Shown here piece by piece: positions 1 to 10,200 of a DNA stretch of 64,000 nucleotides. The DNA comes from Deltaproteobacteria bacterium (GTDB taxonomy: Bacteria; JADJOY01): the NCBI GenBank assembly GCA_016713535.1, contig JADJOY010000039.1, positions 62,001 to 126,000 of the forward strand, written 5' to 3'. The notes under the pieces are model-generated. The model did no database searches, was not told the DNA's origin, and saw only the letters and a program-made list of their open reading frames with translations. The position numbers and the translations under genes were made by a program. Position 1 is the stretch's first letter. Each line of letters opens with the position of its first letter.

Positions 1-285
1 CCGGAGGTGACGTTCGTCTCCAGCATCACCGGAACCCGGCTCGCTTCCGCCGAGGACATCCGCGCGGCGCTCGAGGTCCAGTTCTCGGGGCCGGTGCGGT
101 GGTTCGCCGCCGCGCGGCACCTCGCCGAGAGCGCCCCCGAGCTGGTCGTACAGGCCGGTCCGGGGTCGTTCTTGACAGGCACCCTGCGCCGCATCGAACC
201 TCGGCTGCGCACGTTCGTGGTCGACGACCTGGACGGCGTGAGGCAGCTCCGCGAGGCCGCCCACCGATTGTTGACACCCCGATGA
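1..285 (+). CDS. fabD: Malonyl-CoA:ACP transacylase, C-terminal fragment (runs off left edge)
   Basis: The last 94 residues of a FabD-type acyltransferase, which moves malonyl groups from CoA to acyl carrier protein at the start of fatty acid synthesis in the cytoplasm. The frame is open from base 1 and ends at TGA 283-285. Visible family features are the PVRW segment, the following helix, and the [15 protein letters not shown] stretch that matches the usual GPGKVLSGLLKRI near the FabD C-terminus. The catalytic GHSLGE and second-half His motifs would lie left of the window. acpP follows 178 bases downstream, supporting FabD over a polyketide acyltransferase. fabG, often between fabD and acpP, is absent here. 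Confidence 0.85.
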   Translation, partial: PEVTFVSSITGTRLASAEDIRAALEVQFSGPVRWFAAARHLAESAPELVVQAGPGSFLTGTLRRIEPRLRTFVVDDLDGVRQLREAAHRLLTPR

Positions 286-298
286 GAATCGGTATGCT
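271..298 (+). promoter_or_regulatory. Candidate sigma-70 promoter for acpP
   Basis: TTGACA at 271-276 and TATGCT at 293-298 are separated by 16 bases, close to the sigma-70 consensus. The -35 box overlaps the end of fabD, leaving a leader of roughly 155-160 bases before acpP at 464. A separate strong promoter for acpP would fit the high demand for acyl carrier protein. Promoter activity is inferred from the boxes alone. Confidence 0.55.
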
Positions 299-463
299 TG
301 CCCGAAGTCGCCCGCTGGACGCGCGATCCACCCGATCTGTAACGCGTTTTTTGCCCGTAAAAGCGACAATTTCGCGAGCCTCGGCGTGCCCCTTCGCGGG
401 TCCGGACCGATCCCGGTTCGCATCACGTTCGATAGACAACTGGGACACAAGGGAGAGGTGCAG

Positions 464-703
464 ATGACTCCAGACGAGATCATGGCGAAGGTCAAAGAGA
501 TCATCGTCGAGCAGCTCGGCGTGAACGAGGACGAAGTCGTCCCCGAGGCGTCGTTGCTCGAGGATCTGGGCGCGGACAGCCTCGACATCGTCGAGCTGGT
601 GATGGCCTTCGAGGAAGAGTTCGACATGGAGATCTCGGACGAAGAGGCCGAGAAGATCCACACCGTCGGCGAGGCGGTGAAGTACATCCAGGATCACCTC
701 TGA
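464..703 (+). CDS. acpP: Acyl carrier protein
   Basis: A 79-residue acidic protein that carries growing acyl chains on a 4'-phosphopantetheine arm in fatty acid synthesis. The attachment motif [12 protein letters not shown] is present, with the modified Ser in DSL. Length, charge and helix pattern are those of a type II ACP. The ATG at 464 follows a good Shine-Dalgarno (GGGAGAGGTGCAG), so the longer upstream reading is not needed. It lies after fabD, but fabF, which normally follows acpP, is absent: the next gene is rpiB. Confidence 0.95.
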   Translation: MTPDEIMAKVKEIIVEQLGVNEDEVVPEASLLEDLGADSLDIVELVMAFEEEFDMEISDEEAEKIHTVGEAVKYIQDHL

Positions 704-787
704 GAGCAGTCTGCGCTTCGAACCATCTGCTCGCCCCGAGCGGTTTCGCGACCGGCGAGCACACCGAGCGGACCCCACGTCGAGACG

Positions 788-808
788 CCCCTCCCCGCGG
801 AGGGGTTT
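788..808 (+). terminator. Rho-independent terminator after acpP
   Basis: CCCCTCC (788-794), loop CCGC, GGAGGGG (799-805), then TTT and a T-rich stretch up to about 815. It lies 85 bases after the acpP stop and before rpiB, so acpP can be transcribed as a single unit. Confidence 0.65.
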
Positions 809-912
809 CGTGTTTGGAGTGACGTGAGCGGGAGCGCTGTGCTATCCAGTGCGCTGCGCCCGTCCCCCGAAAACCGCCCGATTTCGTAGCGTTCCCCTCT
901 CACGGAGGTCAC

Positions 913-1365
913 GTGATCCTCGCCCTCGCCAGCGACCACGCCGGGTTCGAGCTCAAGGAAGACCTGAAGCGCTTCCTGGCGGACCTCAAGATCGAGGTCA
1001 AGGACTTCGGTCCACGCGACGACGCGTCGGTCGACTACCCCGACTTCGGCTCGCAGGTCGCGCTGGCCGTGGCCGCGGGGATCGCGCAGGGTGGCGTGCT
1101 GGTGGACGGCTCGGGCATCGGCATGTCGATCGTCGCCAACAAGTACCCGAAGGTACGCGCGGCGCTGGTGTCGAGCGTCTACGCGGCACGAATGGCGAAG
1201 CGCCACATGGGCGCGAACGTGCTCTGCCTCTCCGGCTGGTTCACCGGCAAGGGCGAAGCGCGTGAGATGGTTCGCACCTGGGTGGAGACCGAGTTCGAAG
1301 GCGGGCGCCACCAGCGGCGCCTCGACAAGATCCGCGAGATCGAAGATCGCGTGAAGACCGAGTGA
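913..1365 (+). CDS. rpiB: Ribose-5-phosphate isomerase B, atypical active site
   Basis: A 150-residue RpiB/LacAB-family sugar isomerase that interconverts ribose 5-phosphate and ribulose 5-phosphate in the cytosol. Family features are the N-terminal SDHAGFELK (7-15), the [18 protein letters not shown] loop (66-83) and C-terminal RHQRRLDKI. The residue aligned with the catalytic Cys of the E. coli enzyme (CGTGIG) is Asp65 (DGSGIG). Mycobacterial RpiB also lacks this Cys but uses a Glu further along, which is not present here either. The gene starts with GTG behind a strong GGAGG. It is placed before glyA-nrdR-rib genes as in many deltaproteobacteria. Family assignment is firm; catalytic competence is less certain. 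Confidence 0.85.
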   Translation: MILALASDHAGFELKEDLKRFLADLKIEVKDFGPRDDASVDYPDFGSQVALAVAAGIAQGGVLVDGSGIGMSIVANKYPKVRAALVSSVYAARMAKRHMGANVLCLSGWFTGKGEAREMVRTWVETEFEGGRHQRRLDKIREIEDRVKTE

Positions 1366-1384
1366 GCCGAAAGAGACGAGATCC

Positions 1385-2659
1385 ATGACAGCAAAGCCGA
1401 GTTCGTTCAGCACGCCGCTCGCGGCGAGCGACCCCGAGATCTTCCGCACGATCCAGGACGAGACGCGCCGTCAGGGCGGCCAGCTCGAGATGATCGCGTC
1501 CGAGAACTTCGTCAGCCGCGCCGTGCTTGAAACCGTCGGCACCGTGCTTACCAACAAGTACGCCGAGGGCTACCCGGGCCATCGCTATTACGGCGGCTGC
1601 GTGCACGTGGACGAGGCCGAGAACCTCGCTCGCGACCGCGCCAAGAAGCTGTTCGGTGCCGCGCACGTGAACGTGCAGCCCCACTCGGGCTCACAGGCGA
1701 ACATGGCGGTCTACTTCGCGTGCCTGAAGCCGGGCGACACGATCCTCGCGATGGACCTCGCGCAGGGGGGGCACCTCACCCACGGCAGCCCGGTCAACTT
1801 CTCCGGCAGGCTCTACAAGGTGGTGTCGTACGGCGTGGAGCGCGGCTCCGGCCGGATCGACATGGATCAGGTGCGCCAGCTCGCTCACGCCGAGAAGCCG
1901 AAGCTGATCATGACCGGAGCCTCGGCCTACCCGCGCGCCATCGACTTCGCCGCGTTTCGCGTCATCGCCGACGAGATCGGCGCGGTGCTCGTCGCCGACA
2001 TCGCTCACCCCGCGGGGCTGGTGGCGAAGGGCCTGCACCCGAGCCCGGTGCCCTATTGCGACTTCGTCACCACGACGACCCACAAGACGCTGCGTGGGCC
2101 GCGCGGCGGCATGATCATGGCCGGCGAGCAGAGCGCGAAGGCGGTCGACTCGCAGATCTTCCCAGGTATCCAGGGCGGTCCACTGATGCACGTGATCGCC
2201 GCAAAAGCGGTGGCGTTCCGCGAGGCGCTGAGCGACGACTTCGGGGCCTACGCGAAGCAGATCGTCTTGAACGCTCAGGCGCTCGCCGCGACCCTGGTCG
2301 GCGGTGGGCTCGATCTGTGCTCCGGCGGCACCGACAACCACCTGGTCTTGATCGACCTCACCAAGACCGGCATCTCCGGCAAGCAAGGCGAGCACGCCCT
2401 GGATCGAGCCGGGATCACGGTCAACAAGAACATGGTGCCCTACGACACCCGCAAGCCGATGGAGACGAGCGGTGTGCGGCTCGGCACCCCGGCGCTCACC
2501 ACCCGCGGAATGAAGGTGGCGGAGATGGAAGCGATCGGGCGGATGATCGTTCGCGTGCTCGAGAACCCCGAGGACGCGAAGACGCTCGAGCAGGTGCGTG
2601 GCGAGGTCGACGATCTCTGCAAGGGCTTCCCGCTCTACACGGAGCGACTCGTCGGATGA
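1385..2659 (+). CDS. glyA: Serine hydroxymethyltransferase
   Basis: A 424-residue PLP enzyme of fold type I that converts serine and tetrahydrofolate to glycine and methylene-tetrahydrofolate, the main one-carbon source. Visible motifs are [15 protein letters not shown] near residue 56, the PLP loop [21 protein letters not shown], and [14 protein letters not shown] containing the Schiff-base Lys. The C-terminal [22 protein letters not shown] segment is also typical. Length is normal and the frame intact. The stop overlaps the nrdR start (ATGA at 2656-2659), so the two are probably translated together. Confidence 0.97.
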   Translation: MTAKPSSFSTPLAASDPEIFRTIQDETRRQGGQLEMIASENFVSRAVLETVGTVLTNKYAEGYPGHRYYGGCVHVDEAENLARDRAKKLFGAAHVNVQPHSGSQANMAVYFACLKPGDTILAMDLAQGGHLTHGSPVNFSGRLYKVVSYGVERGSGRIDMDQVRQLAHAEKPKLIMTGASAYPRAIDFAAFRVIADEIGAVLVADIAHPAGLVAKGLHPSPVPYCDFVTTTTHKTLRGPRGGMIMAGEQSAKAVDSQIFPGIQGGPLMHVIAAKAVAFREALSDDFGAYAKQIVLNAQALAATLVGGGLDLCSGGTDNHLVLIDLTKTGISGKQGEHALDRAGITVNKNMVPYDTRKPMETSGVRLGTPALTTRGMKVAEMEAIGRMIVRVLENPEDAKTLEQVRGEVDDLCKGFPLYTERLVG

Positions 2660-3132
2660 AGTGTCCGTTCTGCGCCAAGGACAAGGACCGCGTCATCGAC
2701 TCGCGGACCAGCCGCGACGGTGAGCTGATCCGGCGCCGCCGCGAGTGCCTGAAGTGTTCGCGGCGCTTCACCACCTACGAGCGGGTCGAAGAGAACCTGC
2801 CGATGGTGATCAAGAAGGACGGCCGGCGCGAGCCGTACGACCGTCAGAAGGTGATCGCGGGAATTCGGCGCGCATGCGAGAAGCGACCGGTGTCGACCGA
2901 GCAGGTCGAGCAGGTGGTGCGCAACATCGAGGGCTACCTGCAGGACACCGGCGAGTCCGAGATCGCGAGCCGTGACATCGGCGAGCGCGTGATGATCTCG
3001 CTGCGCGACCTCGACCAGGTCGCGTACGTGCGGTTCGCGTCGGTGTACCGTGAGTTCAAGGACCTGAACGCTTTCATCGAGCAACTCAACGAGCTGTTGC
3101 GCAAGGGTCCTCCCGCGGCGCACTCGTCGTGA
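2656..3132 (+). CDS. nrdR: Transcriptional repressor NrdR
   Basis: A 158-residue regulator that represses ribonucleotide reductase genes in response to ATP/dATP. The N-terminal zinc ribbon has CPFC (Cys3, Cys6) and CLKC (about 31-34), and an ATP-cone domain covers residues about 49-139 ([16 protein letters not shown]). Length matches the family. The ATG at 2656 overlaps the glyA stop. Linkage of glyA, nrdR and rib genes is common in proteobacteria. No NrdR box or nrd gene was noticed in this window. Confidence 0.96.
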   Translation: MKCPFCAKDKDRVIDSRTSRDGELIRRRRECLKCSRRFTTYERVEENLPMVIKKDGRREPYDRQKVIAGIRRACEKRPVSTEQVEQVVRNIEGYLQDTGESEIASRDIGERVMISLRDLDQVAYVRFASVYREFKDLNAFIEQLNELLRKGPPAAHSS

Positions 3133-3133
3133 C

Positions 3134-3781
3134 ATGTTCACCGGGCTGATCCAGGCGCTCGGCACGATCCGTCGCCGCGAGGCACGGGCCGGCGGGGTGC
3201 GCTTCGAGATCGAGAGCGCGACTCCTTTCGAGGACGTCGAGCTCGGCGAGAGCATCGCCGTCGACGGCGCTTGCCTCACGGTGGTGTCGTTCTCCGGTGC
3301 GCGGTTCGAGATCGACGCCTCCCCCGAGACCCTCGCGAAGACCACGTTGGGCGCGCGACGGGAAGGCCACCTGGTCCACCTGGAACGCGCGATGCGGGTC
3401 GGGGACCGCCTCGGCGGACACATCGTGCTCGGCCACGTCGACGGCGTGGGGAAGCTGATGGCCCGCCGCGTCGAGGGCGACTACACGTTCCTCACCTACG
3501 AGGCGCCGGCCGAGGTGCTGCCCTACCTCGTGCCGAAGGGCTCGATCGCGATCGACGGCGTCAGCCTCACGGTGAACGCGCTCACCGATCCACGCTTCGA
3601 GATCGCCATCATCCCCCACACCAGCGCCCACACCCACCTCACCCGCAAGGGGGTCGGCGAGGGCGTGAACCTGGAGGCGGACGTGCTCGCCAAGCACGTC
3701 GGACGGCTCCTCGAGGCATGGCGGGACACGACCTCCGGCGGCGCCCTCACCCGCGAGTTCCTCGAGAAACACGGCTACTGA
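3134..3781 (+). CDS. ribE: Riboflavin synthase, alpha chain
   Basis: A 215-residue lumazine-binding protein that dismutates two 6,7-dimethyl-8-ribityllumazine molecules to riboflavin. It begins with the characteristic MFTGLIQ and contains two internally similar barrels, each with an IAVDGACLTV- or IAIDGVSLTV-type motif and a GGHIVLGHVDG segment between them. The start is two bases after the nrdR stop. ribD, the deaminase/reductase usually placed just before ribE in this gene order, is absent here. Confidence 0.96.
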   Translation: MFTGLIQALGTIRRREARAGGVRFEIESATPFEDVELGESIAVDGACLTVVSFSGARFEIDASPETLAKTTLGARREGHLVHLERAMRVGDRLGGHIVLGHVDGVGKLMARRVEGDYTFLTYEAPAEVLPYLVPKGSIAIDGVSLTVNALTDPRFEIAIIPHTSAHTHLTRKGVGEGVNLEADVLAKHVGRLLEAWRDTTSGGALTREFLEKHGY

Positions 3782-3845
3782 CGAAGGCCCCTGCATTCGC
3801 GGCGTTTCCTTGAAGCAGGAGCGCTCGCTCGATTACCCTCACGCG

Positions 3846-5096
3846 ATGCCCATGAAGCACCGCGCCACGGTCGAGGAAGCGTGCGACGAGCTTCGTCGCG
3901 GGCGGATGCTCATCCTCGTCGACGACGAGGATCGCGAGAACGAGGGCGACCTGGCGATCGCGGCGGAGCACGCCACCGCCGAGGCGATCCACTTCATGAC
4001 CCGCCACGGCCGCGGGCTGGTGTGCATCGCCCTGACCGAGGACCGCATCGCCGAGCTCGGCATTCGCATGATGACCGAGGAGAATCGGTCGAGCTTCGGC
4101 ACCGCGTTCACGGTATCGGTCGACGCCCGCCTCGGCATCGAGTCCGGCGAAGGCGCCGCGGACCGGGCGCACACGGTGAAGGTGCTCCTCGACCCCGCCA
4201 GCTCGGCCGACGATCTCGCCAGTCCCGGTCACCTCTTCCCGCTGCGCGCCCGCAAGGGCGGCGTGCTGGTGCGTGCCGGCCAGACCGAGGGTTCGGTCGA
4301 CCTCTCGCGGATCGCGGGGCTCCAGCCGGCTGCGGTGATCTGTGAGGTCATGCGTCCCGACGGGACGATGGCGCGCATGCCGGATCTCGAGGCCTTCGCG
4401 GGCGAGCACGACCTCAAGATCCTCACGGTCGCCGACCTCATCGCCTACCGGATGCGCAACGAGCGGCTCGTCCACCGCATCGCCGAGTCGAAGCTGCCCA
4501 CCGTCCATGGCGGTGAGTTCCGGGTAATCGTCTACAAGAACGATGTGGATCCGCACGAGCACCTGGCACTGGTGAAGGGCACCCTCGAGCCGGGCCAGCC
4601 CACCCTGGTCCGCGTTCACTCCGAGTGCCTGACGGGTGACGTCTTCGGCTCGATGCGCTGTGACTGCGGCGAGCAGCTCCATGCCGCGATGGAGATGCTC
4701 GATCGGACCGGCAGTGGCGTGATCGTCTACATCCACCAGGAAGGTCGCGGCATCGGCCTCGGCAACAAGATCCTCGCGTACGCGCTCCAGGATCAGGGCA
4801 AGGACACCGTCGAGGCGAACGAGGCGCTCGGCTTCAAGCCCGACCTGCGCGACTACGGGCTCGGCGCGCAGATCATCCGCGACCTCGGCATCACCAAGAT
4901 GCGGCTGATCACCAACAACCCCACGAAGATCACCGGGCTCGTGGGGTACGGGCTCTCGGTGGTCGACCGCGTGCCGATCGAGGTCCCGCCCAACGAGGTC
5001 AATCGGCGCTATCTCGAGACCAAACGCGCGAAGATGGGCCACGTGCTCAACCTCGAGCCGGACGCCGAGCCGGCAGCAGCGGCCAGGGAGGCGTGA
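3846..5096 (+). CDS. ribBA: Bifunctional DHBP synthase / GTP cyclohydrolase II
   Basis: A fusion making two riboflavin precursors: the N-terminal half (about 1-200) forms dihydroxybutanone phosphate from ribulose 5-phosphate and the C-terminal half opens GTP. The DHBP motif is [17 protein letters not shown], with its acidic metal ligands. The cyclohydrolase half has the zinc motif [18 protein letters not shown] with three Cys, and [12 protein letters not shown]. The frame stays open upstream to a TTG at 3810, but homology begins near MPMKH, so I take ATG 3846; ATG 3852 is equally possible and no good ribosome site decides it. The stop touches the ribH start. Confidence 0.95.
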   Translation: MPMKHRATVEEACDELRRGRMLILVDDEDRENEGDLAIAAEHATAEAIHFMTRHGRGLVCIALTEDRIAELGIRMMTEENRSSFGTAFTVSVDARLGIESGEGAADRAHTVKVLLDPASSADDLASPGHLFPLRARKGGVLVRAGQTEGSVDLSRIAGLQPAAVICEVMRPDGTMARMPDLEAFAGEHDLKILTVADLIAYRMRNERLVHRIAESKLPTVHGGEFRVIVYKNDVDPHEHLALVKGTLEPGQPTLVRVHSECLTGDVFGSMRCDCGEQLHAAMEMLDRTGSGVIVYIHQEGRGIGLGNKILAYALQDQGKDTVEANEALGFKPDLRDYGLGAQIIRDLGITKMRLITNNPTKITGLVGYGLSVVDRVPIEVPPNEVNRRYLETKRAKMGHVLNLEPDAEPAAAAREA

Positions 5097-5565
5097 TGGC
5101 GGTGATCCACGAAGGTCAGCTCGTAGCCAGCGGGCGCAAGTTCGGCATCGTCGTCGGACGCTTCAACGCGTTCGTCACCGAGCGGCCCTCGACGGCGCCA
5201 TGGACGCGCTGCTGCGTCACGGCGCGAGCGCCGAGGACGTCGAGGTGGTGCGCGTCCCCGGTTCCTTCGAGATCCCCCTCGCGCTCCAGTGGCTCGCGGC
5301 CGCCAAGCGCCATCACGCGATCATCTGCGTCGGCGCGGTGATCCGCGGCGGTACCCCTCACTTCGACTACGTCGCATCCGAGGTGACCAAAGGGGTCGCG
5401 CACGTCCAGCTACAGTACGGTATCCCCGTGGCGCTCGGCGTCCTGACCACCGACAGCATCGAGCAGGCGATCGAGCGGGCCGGCACCAAGGCAGGCAACA
5501 AGGGCTGGGACGCGGCGATGAGCGCGATCGAGATGGCCGACCTCGCCTCCCGACTTCGCGGCTGA
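5096..5565 (+). CDS. ribH: Lumazine synthase, frame broken by one missing base
   Basis: Condenses dihydroxybutanone phosphate with the ribitylamino-pyrimidine to form lumazine. The first part reads to [10 protein letters not shown]; the frame then shifts and resumes at [20 protein letters not shown] (ATG at 5200), giving [11 protein letters not shown], the GGTPHFDYV active-site His segment and NKGWDAA. Restoring one base near 5184-5190 turns the junction into the expected [15 protein letters not shown] and a 156-residue protein of normal length. This is the only ribH in view and the pathway is essential, so I treat the break as a sequence error. Start ATG 5096 overlaps the ribBA stop (TGATG); GTG 5093 is an alternative. 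Confidence 0.85.
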
Positions 5566-5608
5566 ACGAACCCGTCCCCACGCCGGGATCTGCCCGGCGA
5601 ACCAGATC

Positions 5609-6049
5609 ATGAGCTCCCGACACCGCGCACGGACGCTGGCGCTACAGGCGCTCTACGGCATGGAGCTCAAGGCGCCCCGTGACGTGGAAGCCGAGCTCGC
5701 CAAGTTCCTCGACCACTTCCACCCGGACGAGGGACTCAGACCGTTCTTCCTCGCGCTGGTGCGCGGCACCCTCGCCAACCGTGGCGAGATCGACGCCGCC
5801 CTCGAGCGCTGCTCGCAGAACTGGAAGCTCGAACGAATGCCGGCCGTCGACCGCAACCTGCTCAGACTGGCCTGCTACGAGATCCTCCACGAAGCCGACG
5901 TCCCCCCCGAGGTGACGATCACCGAGGCCGTCGACCTCGCCAAACGGTTCGGTGGCGCCGAGACCCCGGGGTTCGTCAACGCCATCCTCGACCGCGTCGC
6001 CCGCGAGTGTGGCCGTCTGGCCGAGAAGCCCGCCGCCCACGCGCGGTGA
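5609..6049 (+). CDS. nusB: Transcription antitermination protein NusB
   Basis: A 146-residue all-helical RNA-binding protein that, with NusE, binds boxA in rRNA leaders and supports antitermination. Visible are the N-terminal RHRARTLALQALYGMEL, the central WKLERMPAVDRNLLRLACYEIL and the C-terminal EAVDLAKRFGGAETPGFVNAILD, all standard NusB signatures. It follows ribH by 43 bases, the usual ribH-nusB pairing. Confidence 0.96.
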   Translation: MSSRHRARTLALQALYGMELKAPRDVEAELAKFLDHFHPDEGLRPFFLALVRGTLANRGEIDAALERCSQNWKLERMPAVDRNLLRLACYEILHEADVPPEVTITEAVDLAKRFGGAETPGFVNAILDRVARECGRLAEKPAAHAR

Positions 6050-6068
6050 AGCGGCCGAGGGACAGCAC

Positions 6069-6515
6069 ATGAGCGAGATCAAGCTCGCGCTGTTCGCGGC
6101 CTTCGCGACCCTCTACGTCGTCGCGTGTGCCGCGACGGACGGACTCTTCAATCGCTTGATCTTCCGCGAGCACCGCCGGCTCTCGTACTTCTCCACCGAG
6201 AAGCGGCTCATCTACCTGCGCGGCGAGTGGTCGTGGATCTCGGTCCTGTTCCTCGTCTATCTGGGATTCGTCGCGCCGAGCCTGGCGAGCCTCGCGATCG
6301 GCGGGCTCCGCTACCTGTTCGTGTTCTGGCTGATTTTCCTGCTCGTGAACTGGGACGTGATCTTCGGGCGGATCGTCTTCGACGACTGGCTGGGCGACAC
6401 GCCGAGCATGAAGCTCTTCGGCCTCGGCTGGATTCACACCTCGATCTGGGTGAGCATCGGTGCGAGGCTGGTGCTGGCGGCAGCGATCGCGTACGCGCTG
6501 CGTCGGTTCGGCTGA
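6069..6515 (+). CDS. Small inner-membrane protein of unknown function
   Basis: A 148-residue protein with about four hydrophobic segments: an N-terminal helix (residues about 4-24), two close helices around 57-98 (SVLFLVYLGFVAPSLASLAI and the following YLFVFWLIFLLVNW), and a C-terminal one near 125-146. Between them are a basic stretch and an amphipathic region with FDDWLGDTP. I do not recognise the family. ATG 6069 lies 19 bases after the nusB stop, so it is probably co-transcribed with the rib-nusB operon. Confidence 0.7.
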   Translation: MSEIKLALFAAFATLYVVACAATDGLFNRLIFREHRRLSYFSTEKRLIYLRGEWSWISVLFLVYLGFVAPSLASLAIGGLRYLFVFWLIFLLVNWDVIFGRIVFDDWLGDTPSMKLFGLGWIHTSIWVSIGARLVLAAAIAYALRRFG

Positions 6516-6584
6516 GCCGCCGCCCGGCGCTGGGCGCCGACACCGCGGATCTGCCACCCTTCGACGCTCTCGGAAAGGACCCTC

Positions 6585-7022
6585 ATGCAGCCCGTTCGTC
6601 CACTGCTCGCGCGCACCCTCGTCACGGTCAAGCCGCTCGACACGATCGCCCACGCACGCAAGCTGGCGGTGCAGCATCGCATCAACCAGCTACCCGTCGT
6701 GCAGAAGGGAAAGCTGGTCGGGATCCTCACCGACCGGGACCTCCGCGACGCGTTCCCGTCCGTGTTCGACGAGGCGGCGCACGATGGCGCGGACAAGCAC
6801 GCCAGCGGTTGGTCTCCCGACCACGTCCACGTCGAGTCGGTGATGACTCGCGACGTGCACACACTGGCGCCCGACATCAGCCTCGCCGACGCGGCCCGAC
6901 TGATGCGCGGACAGCGCATCGGCGCGGTGCCGATCGTCGAGGCGGACGGGACGCTTCTCGGGCTCGTCACCCGCAGCGACGTCCTCGACGCCTACGTGCA
7001 GCTCGACGCGCGCAGGGGCTGA
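6585..7022 (+). CDS. CBS-domain pair protein
   Basis: A 145-residue stand-alone CBS pair (Bateman module), probably a nucleotide-sensing regulator. The first CBS motif runs about 5-55 (HRINQLPVVQKGKLVGILTDRDL), the second about 83-140 (RMGQ-like RGQRIGAVPIVEADGTLLGL then TRSDVLDAY). An insertion between them (PSVFDEAAHDGADKHASGWS) is typical of acetoin-utilisation/IMPDH-like CBS proteins. A ribosome site AAGGA precedes ATG 6585. The true ligand and partner cannot be told from sequence. It ends only six bases from the convergent DUF2892 gene. Confidence 0.85.
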   Translation: MQPVRPLLARTLVTVKPLDTIAHARKLAVQHRINQLPVVQKGKLVGILTDRDLRDAFPSVFDEAAHDGADKHASGWSPDHVHVESVMTRDVHTLAPDISLADAARLMRGQRIGAVPIVEADGTLLGLVTRSDVLDAYVQLDARRG

Positions 7023-7028
7023 GTGGCC

Positions 7029-7235
7029 TCAGGGCGGCGCCGGGATCTCGCGCCGGAAGTTCAGCTTTCCGAGCAGCCACATCATCGGACACCACCGGCT
7101 GAAGGCGCTCTGAAGCAGGTTGAGTCCCACGAACGCCGTGAAGAGCAGGAAGCCCGGGTGGACCCAGTAGCCGAGCGCCACGCTCAGCAGGACGAAGAAG
7201 CCACCCACCATCCGAAGCGCTTCGTTGATCGTCAT
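7029..7235 (-). CDS. DUF2892 / YgaP-like small membrane protein
   Basis: A 68-residue protein with two hydrophobic helices (about 10-25 and 28-45) and the conserved tail SAFSRWCPMMWLLGKL of the DUF2892 family, also found as the membrane part of YgaP. The family often occurs beside rhodanese or thiol/sulfide-responsive ArsR genes. Here it is last in the minus-strand efflux operon, its start abutting the pump gene's stop. The family is clear; the role is unknown. Confidence 0.85.
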   Translation of the reverse strand: MTINEALRMVGGFFVLLSVALGYWVHPGFLLFTAFVGLNLLQSAFSRWCPMMWLLGKLNFRREIPAPP

Positions 7236-10200
7236 CACACGTCTCCTTCGACGGCGACGGCTCGCGGGCCGGTCTCGGCGCCTCGCACCATCGCGTAGAT
7301 CACGGGCACCACGCCCAACGTGAACAGCGTCGAGGCGAAGATCCCGAAGATGAAAGCCCACGCAAGGCCCGAGAAGATCGGGTCGAGCGTGATCACCCAG
7401 GCACCGAAGATGGCCGCGCCGGCGGTGAGCAGGATCGGCCTGAGCCGCACAGCCCCGGCCTCGACGATGGCCTCGGCGAGCGGTCGACCGCGGCCACGCT
7501 CGACCTCGATGAAGTCGATCAGGATGATCGAGTTCCTGACCACGATGCCGGCCAGCGCGATCATCCCGATCATGGCCGTCGCGGTGAAGAAGATCGGTGA
7601 CGAGTAACCCGCCACCGTCTTGCCGGCCACGACGTTGAGCAGCCAGAAGCCCGGCAGGATGCCGATGATCGTGAACGGGATCGCCGCCATGATGACGAGC
7701 GGGATACCGAAGCTCTGGGTCTGCGCCGCCAGCAACACGTAGATCCCGGCGAGCGCCACGCCGAACGCGATCCCGAGATCGCGGAACACGTCGAGGGTGA
7801 TCTTCCACTCGCCCTCGCCCGCCAGGTCGACCCGGAAGCCCGCGGGCGATGGTTGCGCGGCGAGCTGGTCCTCGATGCCGAACACCGCTTCCACGGGCGA
7901 GGTGCCGGCGACCTCGGCGGTGACGAACGCGAAACGCCTCAGGTCCTTGTGGTAGTGGACCACCTCGTCCGTCTCGGAGACCGGGCGCACGAGGCTCGCG
8001 AGCGGCACGAGGCTTCCGTCCGCCGAGCGCAGTCGCAGCGTCAGCGCGTCGTCGAGCCGCGCACGTTGCGCCTCGGGCAGGCGGACCTGGATCGGTACCG
8101 CGTTGCGCTCGCCGCGCACGTGCAACGACCCCGCGGGCGCCCCGCCGATCGCCGCCGAGAGCGCCTTCACCACCTCGGCGGCGGCGATGCCGTGGAGCGC
8201 CGCCTTCTCCCGATCGACCTCCACCATGTGGCGTTCGCGCGGTTCTTCGGCCGTCGAGTCGACATCCACGACGCCGGGCACCGCTCGGAACAGCCCCCTC
8301 GACCCGCCGCGCTTCCGCGGCGATCTGCTGGTAGCTCGCCTCCTCCGGTCCGTAGACCTCGGCGACCACGGTGGCGAGCACGGGCGGCCCCGGGGGAGTC
8401 TCGACGATCTTCAGGTTCGCGCCCGTACGCGCAGCGATCTGCTCGATCTCGGGCCGGAGCCTGAGCGCGAGCTCGTGGCTCTGCATCTGGCGCTCGTGCT
8501 TCGGCAGGAGGTTCACCCGAACCTCCCCGACGTTCCCGCCGCGGCGCAGGAAGTAGTGGCGCACCATGCCGTTCATGTCCGTCGGACCGGCCTCGCCCAC
8601 GTAGGTCTCGAAGTCGCGCACCTCGGGTACACGCGCGAAGAGAGCCTCGAGCTCACGCGCCACGCGGTCCGAGTCCTCGAGCGCGGTGCCATCCGCGGTG
8701 TCGATGACCACCACCAGCTCGTCCTTGTTGCCGAACGGCAGCATCTTCATCGGGACCAGACCGCCCAGCGCGAGCCCCACCGATGCCAGCAGCGCCACGA
8801 CCACCGCGGACAGGAAGAGCGCACCGCGGCGCCGCGAGGCGAGAAGCCAGCGAGCGTGCCGGCGGTACATGTCCACCACCGGTCCCGAGGCCGACTCGTG
8901 CGCGGGGTCGGCCGCCGTGCTCGCGTCGCCGCTCGGACGCGGATGGTGCTCCTTCTTCAGCAGTCGATAGGCCGCCCACGGCGTCACGGTGAACGCCATC
9001 ACGAGCGACAGCAGCATCGCGAGCGGGACGTGGTACGGCATCGGCCGCATGTAGGGTCCCATCATCCCTGTGACGAAGAACATCGGCAGGAACGACAGGA
9101 TCACGGCGACGGTCGCGAGGATCGTCGGCGGCCGCACCTCGTCGACCGCGAAGAGCGTCGCCGCGCGCGGCGGCAGCTTCCCGAGCCGCAAGTGGCGGTG
9201 GATGTTCTCGACGTCGACGATCGGGTCGTCGACCAGAAGGCCCAGCGACAGGATCAGCGCGAACAGCGTCACGCGGTTGATCGTAGCCGACCATCCACCC
9301 GCCGAGCAGCGTGAGCGCCAGCGTCATCGGCACCGCGAGGGCCACGATCGCGGCCTCGCGGGTGCCGAGGCTGAGCGCCAGCAGCGCGATGATCGTCACC
9401 ACCGCGATCGTGAGGTGCTTGACGAGCTCGTTCACCTTCTCGTTCGCTGTCTCGCCCCAGTTGCGGGTGACGCGGACGTCGACGTCGCTCGGGATCGACT
9501 TCCCGCGCAGCTCGTCGACGCGCGCCAGCACGTGCTCCGCCACGGTCACCGCGTTCGAGCCCTTGCGCTTGGCGACGGTGATGGTGGCCGCGATGCGTGT
9601 GTCGCCCGCCTCGGGCTCGCCCGGGCCAAACCCGATCCGTGAGTAGCTGGTGGTCTCGGCGCCGCCGTCGTGCACGGTCGCGACGTCGCGCAGGTACACC
9701 GGCGCCCCCCGCCGTGCCCCCACGACCACCCCCTCGACCTCCGCCGCGCTCGACAGAAACGGCCCGACGTCGACCGTGGTCTCGCGTCCATCGGCGACCA
9801 GGGCGCCGGCGCGGACCTGGCTCGAGGCTCCCGACAGCGCGCCGACCACCTCGGCGACGGTCACGTCACGCGAGACCAACCGCGCCGGATCCAGTGCGAT
9901 CGTCACCTCCCTGCTCCGCCCGCCGATCACGTCGATCCGCGACGTGTCCTGGACCTGACCGAGTCGGAGCGCCGTCTCGTCCGCGATCCTGCGTAACGCC
10001 AGCTCGTCGACACCCGATCCCGGCTTGGGGAAGAGGGTGAGGGTGACGAAAGGCAGGTCGTCGATCTCGATCGGCTTGACCAGCCACCCCGCGACGCCTC
10101 GCGGCACGCGGTCCGCGTTCATGGCGATCTTGTTGTAGAGCTTGACGATGGATCGCTCGCGGTCCTCCCCGACCTTGAAGCGCACCGTCACCACCGCCTG

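Noticed and set aside
3782-3845. FMN riboswitch before ribBA
   Set aside because: Only about 64 bases separate ribE and ribBA, too short for an FMN element, and none of its conserved boxes is visible here or before ribE.
5180-5200. Programmed frameshift in ribH
   Set aside because: No slippery heptamer or downstream structure stands out, ribH is not known to frameshift, and similar one-base breaks occur all over the window.
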